Shown here: positions 42,471 through 51,284 of the stretch, piece by piece
Layout: each line of letters begins with the position of its first letter
Position numbering within the stretch: position 1 is the stretch's first letter
Source: Candidatus Onthomonas avicola
GTDB taxonomy: Bacteria > Bacillota > Clostridia > Oscillospirales > Oscillospiraceae
Assembly: GCA_018710845.1 (NCBI GenBank)
Contig: DVJB01000062.1
Location: forward strand, 115,761-179,760
Direction: 5' to 3'
DNA: 64,000 nt
Translations under genes and position numbers: made by a program
The notes under the pieces: model-generated
Seen by the model: only the letters and a program-made list of their open reading frames with translations
Database searches by the model: none
Told to the model about the DNA's origin: nothing

Positions 42471-43237
42471 GACGGGAAAAGCACCAGGGCTGTCAAGGCG
42501 GCTGCCATGGCCGCTGCTGCCTGCAGGTAGAGCATCTGAGCGTCCGGATGGGAGAGGATAAAATTCTGGACGACGTGAGCTTCCATCTCCACTGTGGAGA
42601 GCTGATCGCCCTGATCGGGCCCAACGGGGCGGGCAAGAGCTCCCTGTTCAAATCCATTCTGGGTGTCATGCCCTATCACGGTTCCATCACCTTCCAGTCC
42701 GCCGAGGGCGGACGGCAAAAGCCGCGCATCGGCTATGTGCCGCAGAGCCCGTCCTTTGATCCGGGCGACCCAGTGAGCGTGCTCGACCTGTTTGTCGCCG
42801 CGTCCAGCCGTTGGCCTGCCTTTCTGCCGGTGCCCGCCCGGCTGCGGGAGACGGTGCTCACCGCGCTGGAGCGGGTGGGCGGCCGCGGGCTGATCGACCG
42901 GCGGCTGGGGACCCTCTCCGGGGGCGAGCTGCAGCGGGTGCTGCTGGCGATGGCGCTCGAACCGGTGCCAAACCTGCTCATCCTGGACGAGCCGATGAGC
43001 GGCGTGGACGTGGAGGGAGAACAGCAGCTGCTCGACCTGCTCGACAGGATTCGGGAGCGGTATGACCTGTCCATCCTCCTGTCCACCCACGATTTTCAGA
43101 CGCTGGGGCGGGTGGACAAGGTGATCTTGCTCCAGCAGCGGATTCTCGCGTCTGGAGACCGGGACGCGGTGTTTGCGTCGGAAGCCTTTCGCCGTCTGTT
43201 CGGCGCGGATACGGAGAGAGGAGGGGACGGAAGATGA
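42467..43237 (+). CDS. znuC: Zinc ABC transporter ATP-binding protein
   Basis: 256 residues. Walker A GPNGAGKSSLFKSI near residue 51, Q-loop GYVPQSPSFD, signature LSGGELQRVLLAMAL, Walker B LLILDEPMSGVD and the His switch LLSTHD. The first 19 residues are an unusual Cys/His-rich extension (KHQGCQGGCHGRCC) before the usual ATPase start, which could bind zinc and sense it. Overlaps znuA and znuB by four bases each. Confidence 0.94.
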   Translation: MRREKHQGCQGGCHGRCCLQVEHLSVRMGEDKILDDVSFHLHCGELIALIGPNGAGKSSLFKSILGVMPYHGSITFQSAEGGRQKPRIGYVPQSPSFDPGDPVSVLDLFVAASSRWPAFLPVPARLRETVLTALERVGGRGLIDRRLGTLSGGELQRVLLAMALEPVPNLLILDEPMSGVDVEGEQQLLDLLDRIRERYDLSILLSTHDFQTLGRVDKVILLQQRILASGDRDAVFASEAFRRLFGADTERGGDGR

Positions 43238-44085
43238 ACTGGTGGTATACACTGGTGGACCTGCTGCCGTTTGAGTGGGCCGAGCCGGGCAGTATGTACT
43301 TTATGAAAAATGCCCTGCTGGCGATTCTGGTGATCTCTCCCCTGTTCGGGCTGCTGTCTACCATGGTGGTAGAGAAGAAGATGTCCTTCTTCTCCGACGC
43401 GCTGGGGCACTCCGCCTTCACCGGCATCGCCGCCGGGACGCTGGCCGGCTTTGCCGACCCGAGCATCTGCGCGGTGGCGCTGGCGGTCTGCTTTGCCCTG
43501 CTGTTCACCTGGGTGCGCAGCAGGACCACGCTCGCGAGCGACACGGTGATCGGCGTCTTCTCCTCCACGGCGGTGGCGCTCGGCATCTTTTTGTCCACTC
43601 TGGGCGGACGGAGCTTTACCCGCTTCAACAGCCTGCTGGTGGGCGATATTCTCTCCGTCACGCCGGGCAGGATTGCCTTGCTGGCGCTGATCTTGGCGGC
43701 GGTACTGCTGCTGTGGTGGTTTGGGCTCAACCAGCTCACCCTCTCGGCCATCCACCCCGCGCTGGCCCGCAGCCGCGGCATCCACCTAGAGCGGCAGGAC
43801 GCGCTGTTTAACTGCGCGGTGGCCGTCGTCGTCACGCTGACCATGACCTGGGTGGGGCTGCTGGTGATCAACTCCCTGCTCATCCTGCCCGGCGCGGCGG
43901 CGCGCAACCTCGCGCGCAACCTGCGCCAGTACACCGTCATCTCACTGCTGGCCGCGCTGGTATCCGGCGTGGCGGGGCTGATGATGAGCTACTATATCGG
44001 CGCGTCCGCCGGCGCGTCCATCACGCTGGTCCTCGCGGCGCTGTTTTGCCTTACCCTCGCCCTGCGGGAACGGGCACTGAGCTGA
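43234..44085 (+). CDS. znuB: Zinc ABC transporter permease
   Basis: 283 residues with eight or nine helices of the ABC-3 family: FMKNALLAILVISPLFGLLS, FFSDALGHSAFTGIAAGTL and LLVINSLLILPGAAARNLA (coupling region) are conserved. Forms the membrane channel with ZnuC and ZnuA. Last gene of the dinB-znuABC operon, followed by a bidirectional terminator. Confidence 0.94.
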   Translation: MNWWYTLVDLLPFEWAEPGSMYFMKNALLAILVISPLFGLLSTMVVEKKMSFFSDALGHSAFTGIAAGTLAGFADPSICAVALAVCFALLFTWVRSRTTLASDTVIGVFSSTAVALGIFLSTLGGRSFTRFNSLLVGDILSVTPGRIALLALILAAVLLLWWFGLNQLTLSAIHPALARSRGIHLERQDALFNCAVAVVVTLTMTWVGLLVINSLLILPGAAARNLARNLRQYTVISLLAALVSGVAGLMMSYYIGASAGASITLVLAALFCLTLALRERALS

Positions 44086-44095
44086 AAAGAAAGAA

Positions 44096-44135
44096 ATTCC
44101 CCGGGAAAACGGCGTCAGGCCGTCTCCCGGGGAAT
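44096..44135. terminator. Bidirectional terminator between znuB and gpsA
   Basis: Arms ATTCCCCGGGA and TCCCGGGGAAT with an inner ACGGC/GCCGT stem. Confidence 0.8.
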
Positions 44136-44157
44136 CTTGCTCTGTGCACCTGGCCGG

Positions 44158-45162
44158 TTACAGCCAGGTATCCTCAATCTCGTCCTTCTTCTGGCGGGTC
44201 ATCAGCTCATAGAAGACCGGCTCAATCTCCCGGCCCTCGTAGAGCACCTGATAGGCCGCCTGGGTGATGGGCATCTCCACACCCGCCTTGCGGGCCAGGT
44301 CCATGCCGGAGGCCGCGGCGTAGTAGCCCTCCACCACGGCGCCGCCCATCTCCTTGATCGCGTCCTCGATGCGCATCCCCTTGCCGACCAGAATGCCGGC
44401 CCGGTGATTGCGCGAGTTCATCGACGTGCAGGTGACAATCAGGTCGCCCACGCCGGTCAAGCCGGCGAAGGTGGACTGCTTTCCGCCGAGCGCGGTGCCC
44501 AGGCGGGCGATCTCGGTCAGGCCGCGCGTCATCAGCATGGCGCGGGTGTTGTCCCCGTAGCCCATGCCGTCAATCACGCCGGTGCACAGGGCGATCACGT
44601 TTTTCAGCGCCGCGCCGATCTCGACGCCGATCACGTCGGGCGAGGCGTAGACGCGAAAGCGCGGATTCATAAATAGTTCTTGGACCATGTGTGCAGCCAC
44701 CCGGCTCTCGCTGGCGGCCACAATGGCGCTGGGAATCTTGCGCCCCACCTCTTCGGCGTGAGTCGGGCCGCAGAGGACGACGATGGGGCAGCGCTCCCCC
44801 ACCTCTTCGGCGATGACCTGGCTCAGGCGCAGCGCCGTGTCCTTCTCAATCCCCTTGCCGACGCTGACGAGGATGGTGCCGTCCTTCACCAGCGGGGCGA
44901 GCTGCCGGGCGGTGGAGCGAACCGCAAAGGAGGGTGTGGCGAGCACGACCACATCGCTGTCTCGTACGCAGCTGATATCCGCCGTCAGGCGCAGTTCCTC
45001 CGGAAGGGGGACGCCGGGCAGCATCGGGTTCTCATGCTCCGCGCGCAGACGGTCGGACTCCTCCTGAAAGTAAGACCAGAGCGTCACGTCGTTTCCGTTT
45101 TCCAGCAGCAGGAGGGCGAGCGCCGTGCCCCAGGCTCCGCTGCCGAGTACCGTCACATTCAT
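44158..45162 (-). CDS. gpsA: Glycerol-3-phosphate dehydrogenase [NAD(P)+]
   Basis: 334 residues. Reduces dihydroxyacetone phosphate to sn-glycerol-3-phosphate for phospholipids. NAD-binding VTVLGSGAWGTALALLLLEN at the N-terminus, ILVSVGKGIE, VLCGPTHAEEV, and the catalytic-helix region IGAALKNVIALCTGVIDGMG with Lys; C-terminal GVGDLIVTCTS. Directly after plsY (15 bases), so the G3P-making and G3P-using enzymes share an operon. Confidence 0.97.
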   Translation of the reverse strand: MNVTVLGSGAWGTALALLLLENGNDVTLWSYFQEESDRLRAEHENPMLPGVPLPEELRLTADISCVRDSDVVVLATPSFAVRSTARQLAPLVKDGTILVSVGKGIEKDTALRLSQVIAEEVGERCPIVVLCGPTHAEEVGRKIPSAIVAASESRVAAHMVQELFMNPRFRVYASPDVIGVEIGAALKNVIALCTGVIDGMGYGDNTRAMLMTRGLTEIARLGTALGGKQSTFAGLTGVGDLIVTCTSMNSRNHRAGILVGKGMRIEDAIKEMGGAVVEGYYAAASGMDLARKAGVEMPITQAAYQVLYEGREIEPVFYELMTRQKKDEIEDTWL

Positions 45163-45177
45163 CTCAGGATGCCTCCC

Positions 45178-45801
45178 TCATTCGTGAAATTCCAGCTTGT
45201 TCTCCTCGCCATGGGCGATGCGCTTGGCATTGTCCTTATGCCGCCAGAGAATCAGGATGCTGATACAGACCGAGATGGCCAGCAGAATCCAGCTGCGGTA
45301 AATTACCCACGTCATGATGGGAAAGGCGATGGCCGCCGCCATCGAGCCGAGGGAGACCATCCTGGACACCGCGACCAGAATCAGGAACAGGCCCCAGACC
45401 ACCAGCGCGATCCGCCAGTCCAGCATGAGCACAATCGCCCCGCCGGAGAGGATGCCCTTGCCGCCCCGGAAGCCGAACATACAGGGAAACACATGTCCCA
45501 GCAGGCAGAACAGGCCGGCGATATACCGTCCCAGCACCGGCCAGCCCGCGAGGGAACCCAGGATGGCCCCGCCGATCAGACAGGAGATGAGCCCCTTGAG
45601 CACATCGATCAGGATAACAAGGACGACGTTTTTCTTCCCATAGACGCGGTAGAAGTTGGTCAGGCCGGCGTTGCCGCTGCCATGGTTGCGCACATCATCC
45701 CCCAGCAGATACTTGGAGACGATGATCGAGCTGTTGCAGCAGCCGAGGAAATAGGAGACCAGCGCCACGGCGACAATGGCGAGTGCGGTGATACCCAACA
45801 T
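45178..45801 (-). CDS. plsY: Acyl-phosphate--glycerol-3-phosphate acyltransferase PlsY
   Basis: 207 residues from ATG at 45801, which overlaps the der stop (TGATG); GGAGG is upstream. Five to six helices. Family motifs: SIIVSKYLLGDDVRNHGSGN (motif 1), FPCMFGFRGGKGI (motif 2) and the third conserved loop later. It acylates G3P with acyl-phosphate, the first committed phospholipid step. The C-terminus is a charged, soluble tail. Confidence 0.95.
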   Translation of the reverse strand: MLGITALAIVAVALVSYFLGCCNSSIIVSKYLLGDDVRNHGSGNAGLTNFYRVYGKKNVVLVILIDVLKGLISCLIGGAILGSLAGWPVLGRYIAGLFCLLGHVFPCMFGFRGGKGILSGGAIVLMLDWRIALVVWGLFLILVAVSRMVSLGSMAAAIAFPIMTWVIYRSWILLAISVCISILILWRHKDNAKRIAHGEENKLEFHE

Positions 45802-47129
45802 CACGCATCCTCCTTTTCTCCCTTTTGGCGGATGGTCAGCCGGATCGGCGTGCCCTCCAGGCCAAAGGTATTGCGAATCTGGTTTTCCAGATAGCGCTGA
45901 TAGGAAAAGTGAAACAGTTTCGCGTCGTTGCAGAAGACGACGAAATGCGGCGGCTGAACGCCGACCTGTGTCATATAGTAGATCTTCAGGCGGCGGCCCT
46001 TGTCCGTCGGCGGCTGGACGCGCGCGACCGCGTCGGCCAGCACGCTGTTGAGCGTGCCGGTGCGCACGCGCAGGCACGACATCTCATAGACATGATTGAT
46101 CTCGTCAAAGAGCTTCGGCACTCGCTGACCGGTGAGAGCGGAGAGGAAGAGGACGGGCGCGTAGGGCATATACGCTAGGGCGCCGCGCACCTTGGCGCGC
46201 ATCTGCTCCATCGTGTTGGTCTCCTTTTCCACCGCGTCCCACTTGTTGACGACGATGATGCATGCCTTCCCCGCCTCGTGCGCGAGACCGGCGACCTTGG
46301 TGTCCTGCTCGGTGACCCCCTCGAGCGCGTCGATCAGGATCAGGCAGACGTCCGCCCGGTCAATTGCCATGGTGGCCCGCAGGACGGAGAACTGCTCCAC
46401 CCGGTCGGTCACCTTGGACTTCTTCCGCATCCCGGCCGTGTCGATAAAGCAGTATTTGCCGTGCTCGTTTTCAAAGTAGGAGTCCACCGCGTCGCGCGTA
46501 GTACCCGCCATGTCGCTGACGATGACGCGCTCCTCTCCAAGAATTCGGTTCACGAGAGAGGACTTGCCCACGTTGGGCTTGCCGATAACGGCGACGTGAA
46601 TCACGTCCTCGCGCCCTCCCGCGTCCTCTTGAGGCGGGAAGTGGGCGGCGCAGGCGTCCAGCAGCTCGTCCATCCCCAGCCCGTGCATGGCGGAGATGGC
46701 AATGGGGTCGCCCAGGCCGAGGTTATAGAATTCATAGATATCCGGGTCCACCGGCCCGGCAGAGTCGGCCTTGTTGACCGCCAGCACCACCGGCTTTTTC
46801 GCGCGCTGGAGCATACCGGCCACGTCCTGGTCGGCGGCAGTCACGCCGGTGCGCAGGTCGCAGACAAAGACAATGACCGTCGCGCCGGAGATGGCAATCT
46901 CCGCCTGCGCGCGCATAAACTGCAAAATCTCACTGTCGGTATTCGGCTCGATGCCTCCGGTGTCCACGATGCGAAATTCCCGGCCCAGCCACTCGCAGTC
47001 GGCATAGAGCCGGTCGCGGGTGACGCCGGGGGTGTCCTCCACGATGGACAGGCGCTTTCCGGCCAGTCGGTTAAAGAGCAGGCTCTTGCCGACGTTGGGC
47101 CGGCCGACAATGGCGACAATCGGTTTCAA
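45801..47129 (-). CDS. der: Ribosome biogenesis GTPase Der
   Basis: 442 residues from TTG at 47129 (GGGAG eight bases upstream; the earlier in-frame ATG lacks a site). Two tandem G domains: GRPNVGKSLLFNRL with DTGGI and NKAD in the first, GKPNVGKSSLVNRI with DTAGM and NKWD in the second, then a KH-like domain with KIYYMTQVGVQPPHFVVFCN. Needed for 50S subunit assembly. Head of the der-plsY-gpsA operon. Confidence 0.96.
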   Translation of the reverse strand: MKPIVAIVGRPNVGKSLLFNRLAGKRLSIVEDTPGVTRDRLYADCEWLGREFRIVDTGGIEPNTDSEILQFMRAQAEIAISGATVIVFVCDLRTGVTAADQDVAGMLQRAKKPVVLAVNKADSAGPVDPDIYEFYNLGLGDPIAISAMHGLGMDELLDACAAHFPPQEDAGGREDVIHVAVIGKPNVGKSSLVNRILGEERVIVSDMAGTTRDAVDSYFENEHGKYCFIDTAGMRKKSKVTDRVEQFSVLRATMAIDRADVCLILIDALEGVTEQDTKVAGLAHEAGKACIIVVNKWDAVEKETNTMEQMRAKVRGALAYMPYAPVLFLSALTGQRVPKLFDEINHVYEMSCLRVRTGTLNSVLADAVARVQPPTDKGRRLKIYYMTQVGVQPPHFVVFCNDAKLFHFSYQRYLENQIRNTFGLEGTPIRLTIRQKGEKEDA

Positions 47130-47228
47130 TGCTTCACTCCCTTTCTGGGGAAGTCCGTACACTTCTTGATTGGAGCGGAAAAGTCGGACAAACCGGCCGC
47201 TTGTGCGCAGATTCTGTCAGACATATCC

Positions 47229-47257
47229 ATTATAGCCAGCAAGCGGGCAAAAGTAAA
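47229..47257 (-). promoter_or_regulatory. der promoter
   Basis: Minus-strand TTTACT (47252-47257) and TATAAT (47229-47234) with a 17-base spacer. Confidence 0.65.
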
Positions 47258-47280
47258 GAGCCCGTTTCTCACAGGCTCTT
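47248..47280 (-). terminator. rpmF terminator
   Basis: AGAGCC (47274-47279 arm on the minus strand) pairs with GGCTCT, followed by TTACTTTT. It overlaps the -35 of the der promoter. Confidence 0.6.
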
Positions 47281-47297
47281 TCCCTCCGGTATCCGGC

Positions 47298-47486
47298 TTA
47301 TTTGGCCTCGCTCGCGGCCGTTTTGCTGTAGTTGCGGCCGTTGTAATTCCCACAGCTGGGGCAGATGCGATGGGGCAGGCGATACGCGCCGCACTCGCAC
47401 TTGACCAGGCCGGGAGCCACCAGCTTCCAGTTGGCACGGCGCTTGTCGCGTCTGGCCTTGGATACTTTACTCTTCGGGACTGCCAT
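47298..47486 (-). CDS. rpmF: Ribosomal protein bL32
   Basis: 62 residues: MAVPKSKVSKARRDKRRANW followed by a Cys4 zinc-binding set (CECG...CPSCGNYNGR). The zinc-containing form of L32. Downstream of the yceD gene, the conserved pair found in most bacteria. Confidence 0.98.
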   Translation of the reverse strand: MAVPKSKVSKARRDKRRANWKLVAPGLVKCECGAYRLPHRICPSCGNYNGRNYSKTAASEAK

Positions 47487-47518
47487 CTATGACACCTCCT
47501 CATTCACCTTTCGGAAAG

Positions 47519-48031
47519 TTACGAAGTTCCGTCCGCCTTGTCCTCCAGCAGCGAGGCCAGCACGGACAGGCGGGGGTCTATGTCGGGCTTGCACTTGCAG
47601 GGCTCCGTATTCAGGTCGGCCCCGCAGCCGGGGCACAGCCCCTTGCAGTCCTCCCGACACAGATTCTTGGTATCCATCTCCAGAATGAACTCGGTGCGCA
47701 CTACCTCGTCCAGATCCAGAATGGAGCCGTCCAGGAGAATGATATCGTCGTCCTCCTCGTCCTGCAGCTCGGTGGCCAGCAGACGCTGGACCGTCACCGT
47801 CTTGACGCGCTCAAAGGGCTTCCCGCACCGGTCACAGCGCAGATGCAGATTGCTCTGCACATTTGCCTCCAGCGTCAGCAATTCCGCCCGATTGCGCACA
47901 CTCCCCCACGCATGCACCGGCTCGCAGACGGGCGTCTGCCCGGCAAACTCGAGTCCGGAGAGATCCATGGTGAAGTCAAAGGGTATCTCACCACCCGGAA
48001 CGTGGATGATGTCTCTCAGATCAAGACGCAT
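47519..48031 (-). CDS. yceD: YceD/DUF177 family protein
   Basis: 170 residues from ATG at 48031. Central HLRCDRCGKPFE and C-terminal CREDCKGLCPGCGADLN carry the conserved cysteines, with the acidic strand ELQDEEDDDIILLDGSILDL between. The family has been linked to 23S rRNA accumulation and is almost always next to rpmF, as here (32 bases apart). Confidence 0.93.
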   Translation of the reverse strand: MRLDLRDIIHVPGGEIPFDFTMDLSGLEFAGQTPVCEPVHAWGSVRNRAELLTLEANVQSNLHLRCDRCGKPFERVKTVTVQRLLATELQDEEDDDIILLDGSILDLDEVVRTEFILEMDTKNLCREDCKGLCPGCGADLNTEPCKCKPDIDPRLSVLASLLEDKADGTS

Positions 48032-48060
48032 AACACACCTCGCATAACGACACAAGTGGC

Positions 48061-48089
48061 ATTATAACGGAAGAAAGTCCGACTGTCAA
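48061..48089 (-). promoter_or_regulatory. yceD-rpmF promoter
   Basis: Minus-strand TTGACA (48084-48089) and TATAAT (48061-48066) with a 17-base spacer: a perfect sigma-A consensus promoter, as expected for a ribosomal protein operon. Confidence 0.92.
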
Positions 48090-48150
48090 GCACTTTCTCC
48101 CATCTGCGGAAAGTATTTTTCCTTTCCATTCGGGGCAGCAGGGAACGCAG

Positions 48151-48981
48151 TCACTGCTCCCTGTTCTCAGAAAGACTGCCGGCAAACCGTTCGATCAGAA
48201 AATTGACTTCTTCCCAGGCATCGCAATTGGCGTTATGTCCCGCTCCGGTCAGCCAGTGGACGCGGTAGCCTGTCCGTCGGGCCCAGGCCCGGTTATACCG
48301 CCGGGAGGAGCCCGCGGCGTCCCGCTGGCCGCACAGCAGCAGGACCGGACAGCCTGGCCGGTCCACCATCCCCGACTCTGCCGCCCAGGCCAGCATCCGA
48401 TAACCGTGCACCGCCAGGCGGCAGTATTCCTCCCTGCTATAGCTGTCCATCATCTCCCCCATCAGAGCCCGGCCATAGGCCGTCGACGCTGTACCCCGGA
48501 TCCCCCAGTACCGCAGCAGCGGCCAGGGAATGGCCTGAAAGAGGCCTCCCGTGTGCCGGAGCAGCCACAGCTCGACGGCGGTATAATAGCTCCGCTCCAG
48601 CGGACAGGAGTCGATGGAGACAAATCCGGCTCCCTGTCCAGGATAGCGCGAGAGAAAAACCTGAGCCAGGTAGCCCCCCATGGACTGCCCCACCAGGACG
48701 GGGCGGGACACCTCCTCACGCTCCAAAATGCCGTGCAGCCAGAGAGCCCAGTCCTCCAGGGTGAAATCTAGGGAAAACGGGCGGGATGCCCCATGTGCCG
48801 GTGGGTCCCAGGTCAGGCAGGAAAATTTGGTGCTCAGTCCCTCTATCTGTCGGTCAAACAGCCGGTGATCCGCTGTCAGTCCAGGTAAAAAGACCAGCCA
48901 CGGCCGTTCCGGTCCGCCGCAACGGCTGACCCAGTAATGAACCTCTCCCTGTGGCACAGAAAAAACGCGTTCTTCCACCAT
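48151..48981 (-). CDS. Alpha/beta hydrolase
   Basis: 276 residues. Oxyanion region FLPGLTADHRLFDRQ, DPPAHGASRPFS, nucleophile elbow GQSMGGYLAQ (Ser near residue 98), acid in LLCGQRDAAGSS and His in GAGHNAN near 250 complete the triad. Likely an esterase or lipase-like enzyme; substrate not deducible. TAGGAGG precedes the ATG. Monocistronic. Confidence 0.92.
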   Translation of the reverse strand: MVEERVFSVPQGEVHYWVSRCGGPERPWLVFLPGLTADHRLFDRQIEGLSTKFSCLTWDPPAHGASRPFSLDFTLEDWALWLHGILEREEVSRPVLVGQSMGGYLAQVFLSRYPGQGAGFVSIDSCPLERSYYTAVELWLLRHTGGLFQAIPWPLLRYWGIRGTASTAYGRALMGEMMDSYSREEYCRLAVHGYRMLAWAAESGMVDRPGCPVLLLCGQRDAAGSSRRYNRAWARRTGYRVHWLTGAGHNANCDAWEEVNFLIERFAGSLSENREQ

Positions 48982-49161
48982 GGCAGACGCCTCCTACAAT
49001 AATAATTACGGTATAAGGCGCGGCAGCCAGCCGCGTCTTTTTCCATCTCCCTTCTATGTTATCCGACAGTATAACAGGTTTTGCATTTGACTACAAGCGG
49101 AGCTCCGCTCCGTGTCAAAATTCCTTGGGGCGGACCGTCTGTTTTCCGGCAGAAATAGGGA

Positions 49162-49191
49162 TTGTCAGGGGGCGGCTCGCTTTGTTATAAT
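49162..49191 (+). promoter_or_regulatory. Promoter of the RluA-family gene
   Basis: TTGTCA (49162-49167) and TATAAT (49186-49191), 18-base spacer, 28 bases before the start. Confidence 0.8.
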
Positions 49192-49218
49192 GGACAGGCA
49201 GAGACGGGAGGAACGGGC

Positions 49219-50199
49219 ATGCGAGAGTTTACCATCGGAAAAAACGATTCCGGGCAGCGGCTGGACCGTTGGCTGGCGAAGAACCTGCCCCTCCTCCCCG
49301 CTCCCCTCGCGCAGAAGTATATCCGCCTCAAGCGGGTCAAACGCAACGGCAAAGGGACCAAGCGGGATGTCCGCCTGGAGGTGGGGGATGTCCTGCAGCT
49401 CTATATCAACGATGAGTTTTTTGCCCAGCCGGAGCAGGAGAACACCTTTTTCGCCCTGTTCCAGCCTAAGCTGGAGATTCTCTACGAGGATGAGCATCTG
49501 ATGCTGGTCAACAAGCCCGCCGGCATGGTGGTGCACGCTGACGAGACGGAAAAGGTCAACACCCTCATCAACCACATTCAGGCCTACCTCTATCAGAACG
49601 GGAGTTGGGACCCTCGTGAGGAGGGCGCCTTTGCTCCGGCGCTCTGCAACCGGATCGACCGCAACACCTGTGGCATTGTCATCGCCGCCAAGAGCGCTGA
49701 GGCGCTGCGGATTATGAACCAGAAGATCCGCGACCGCGAGGTGGAAAAGCGCTATCTCTGCGTCGGCGTGGGCCGCCTCACGCCGCCTGCCGGCTCTCTG
49801 GAGCAGTACCTGCTCAAAGACGAGGCGCGGAAGCAGGTCTCCGTCCACCGCCGTCCGGTGCCGGGCGGGCGGACCGCGGTGACGCGTTACCGGACGCTCG
49901 CCACCGAGGGGCCTCTCTCCCTGGTGGAGTGCGAGCTGGTGACCGGACGGACCCATCAGATCCGCGCCCAGCTCGCCGCTGCCGGCTGCCCCCTGCTCGG
50001 GGACGGCAAGTACGGCCAGGAGCGCTGGAACCGGCAGTACCACCGCCGGCGGCAGGCGCTGTGCGCCTGGTCGCTCACCTTTCGCTTTACCACGGACGCC
50101 GGGGTTCTCTCCGGTCTGAACGGACGCACCTGGCGCGTGCCGTCGGTGGATTTTGTCCGGACCTATTTCCCAGACGTCTCACTGTCTGAACTTTTTTGA
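49219..50199 (+). CDS. RluA-family pseudouridine synthase
   Basis: 326 residues from ATG at 49219. The N-terminal S4-like domain (GQRLDRWLAKNLPLLPAPLA, IRLKRVKRNGKGTKRD) is followed by the catalytic domain with NRIDRNTCGIVI (catalytic Asp148), VEKRYLCVG and VTGRTHQIRAQLAAAGCPLL. NRIDRNT in place of HRLDKxT marks the RluC/RluD-like subgroup common in Clostridia. Isomerises uridines in large-subunit rRNA; exact sites unknown. Confidence 0.94.
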   Translation: MREFTIGKNDSGQRLDRWLAKNLPLLPAPLAQKYIRLKRVKRNGKGTKRDVRLEVGDVLQLYINDEFFAQPEQENTFFALFQPKLEILYEDEHLMLVNKPAGMVVHADETEKVNTLINHIQAYLYQNGSWDPREEGAFAPALCNRIDRNTCGIVIAAKSAEALRIMNQKIRDREVEKRYLCVGVGRLTPPAGSLEQYLLKDEARKQVSVHRRPVPGGRTAVTRYRTLATEGPLSLVECELVTGRTHQIRAQLAAAGCPLLGDGKYGQERWNRQYHRRRQALCAWSLTFRFTTDAGVLSGLNGRTWRVPSVDFVRTYFPDVSLSELF

Positions 50200-50230
50200 C
50201 GTTTTCGCTTCCCTTTGGGAGGGTCTTTTC

Positions 50231-51256
50231 TTGAATAAATGGATATCGCTATTGCTGGCGGTCTGTCTGGTACTGGCGCTCGCCGTTCTGGACGGATCGG
50301 CCAGTACGGCGCGTGCCGTCATAACCGTCTACAGTCAGGGGGACTGGATCTCCCCCGACCTGTTGGAGGATTTCTCCCGTCAGACCGGCATCGAGGTGGA
50401 CTATATCGTCTCCGAGACGCCGCCGCAGGATGTTCAGGCCGACGTATTGCTCGCCGACAGTGAGCTGCTCGGCTCTCTGGCGGAACAGGGCGCACTGGCC
50501 GCGTTGGAATCCGTCCGGCCGGAGCCGTTTGGGGAGGAGATCGACGCGTCGTTCTTGCGCGACTGCGGCGTGCCGGAGGGCTACGTGATTCCCTGCCTGT
50601 GGACGTCGATGGGACTGCTGTATAATCCCACGCAGTCTGACCTCCAGGTGACAAGCTGGGGCATCTTATTTGATACCCGTTTTGCCGGTCAGATCATCAT
50701 GCCGGACCGTTACCGGGAGGCCTATGCCGTCGCGCTGGCTGCGCTCGGGCTGGACGTCAACAGCGCAGATGACGACACGCTCCTGGCAGCGGAAGAGGCG
50801 TTGGAACGCCAGCAGGCGCTGGTACTGGACCGCTGTTCCCCCGCGCAGCTGGAGGACTATTTTGCCTCCGGCGAGGCGGTGATCGCCCCCTGTTACGCCG
50901 CAGTGGCGGGCAAATTGATGGCTGAGAATCCGCAGCTGAGCTTTATCATCCCGAATGAGGGGAGCTGGCGGATTCTGCTGTCCTATGCGGTCGCCGCAGA
51001 TACAGACCGGGCCGGCTATGCCGGTCAGTTTCTCGACTATATGTGCCGTGCCGAACACCTGGCGCGCAATGCCGCTTACTGCGGCTATTCTACCACCTCC
51101 ACCGCCGCCTGGAACCTGCTGGACAAGAGCTGGCAGCAAAATCCGCTGGCCTATCCAAACCTGCCGGACGGGGCGCATGTCCCTGTCCTGGAGGCCATGC
51201 CCGTCCGGCAGCGGACGCGCTGTCTGCGCGGCTGGGCAGCCCTCTCCGGGCAGTAA
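50231..51256 (+). CDS. PotD-type extracellular solute-binding protein, solitary
   Basis: 341 residues from TTG at 50231, preceded by GGAGGG at eight bases. N-terminal signal or anchor helix (WISLLLAVCLVLALAVLDGS) without a lipobox, then a periplasmic-binding fold of the polyamine/iron group: ITVYSQGDWISPDLLEDFSR, GYVIPCLWTSMGLLYNPTQ and FIIPNEGSWRILLSYAVAAD. No permease or ATPase gene is adjacent, so it either serves a transporter elsewhere or is a sensor. Starts 31 bases after the RluA-family gene. Confidence 0.85.
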   Translation: MNKWISLLLAVCLVLALAVLDGSASTARAVITVYSQGDWISPDLLEDFSRQTGIEVDYIVSETPPQDVQADVLLADSELLGSLAEQGALAALESVRPEPFGEEIDASFLRDCGVPEGYVIPCLWTSMGLLYNPTQSDLQVTSWGILFDTRFAGQIIMPDRYREAYAVALAALGLDVNSADDDTLLAAEEALERQQALVLDRCSPAQLEDYFASGEAVIAPCYAAVAGKLMAENPQLSFIIPNEGSWRILLSYAVAADTDRAGYAGQFLDYMCRAEHLARNAAYCGYSTTSTAAWNLLDKSWQQNPLAYPNLPDGAHVPVLEAMPVRQRTRCLRGWAALSGQ

Positions 51257-51284
51257 TCTTCAGAAAATTGCGAGGAAAATGCTT

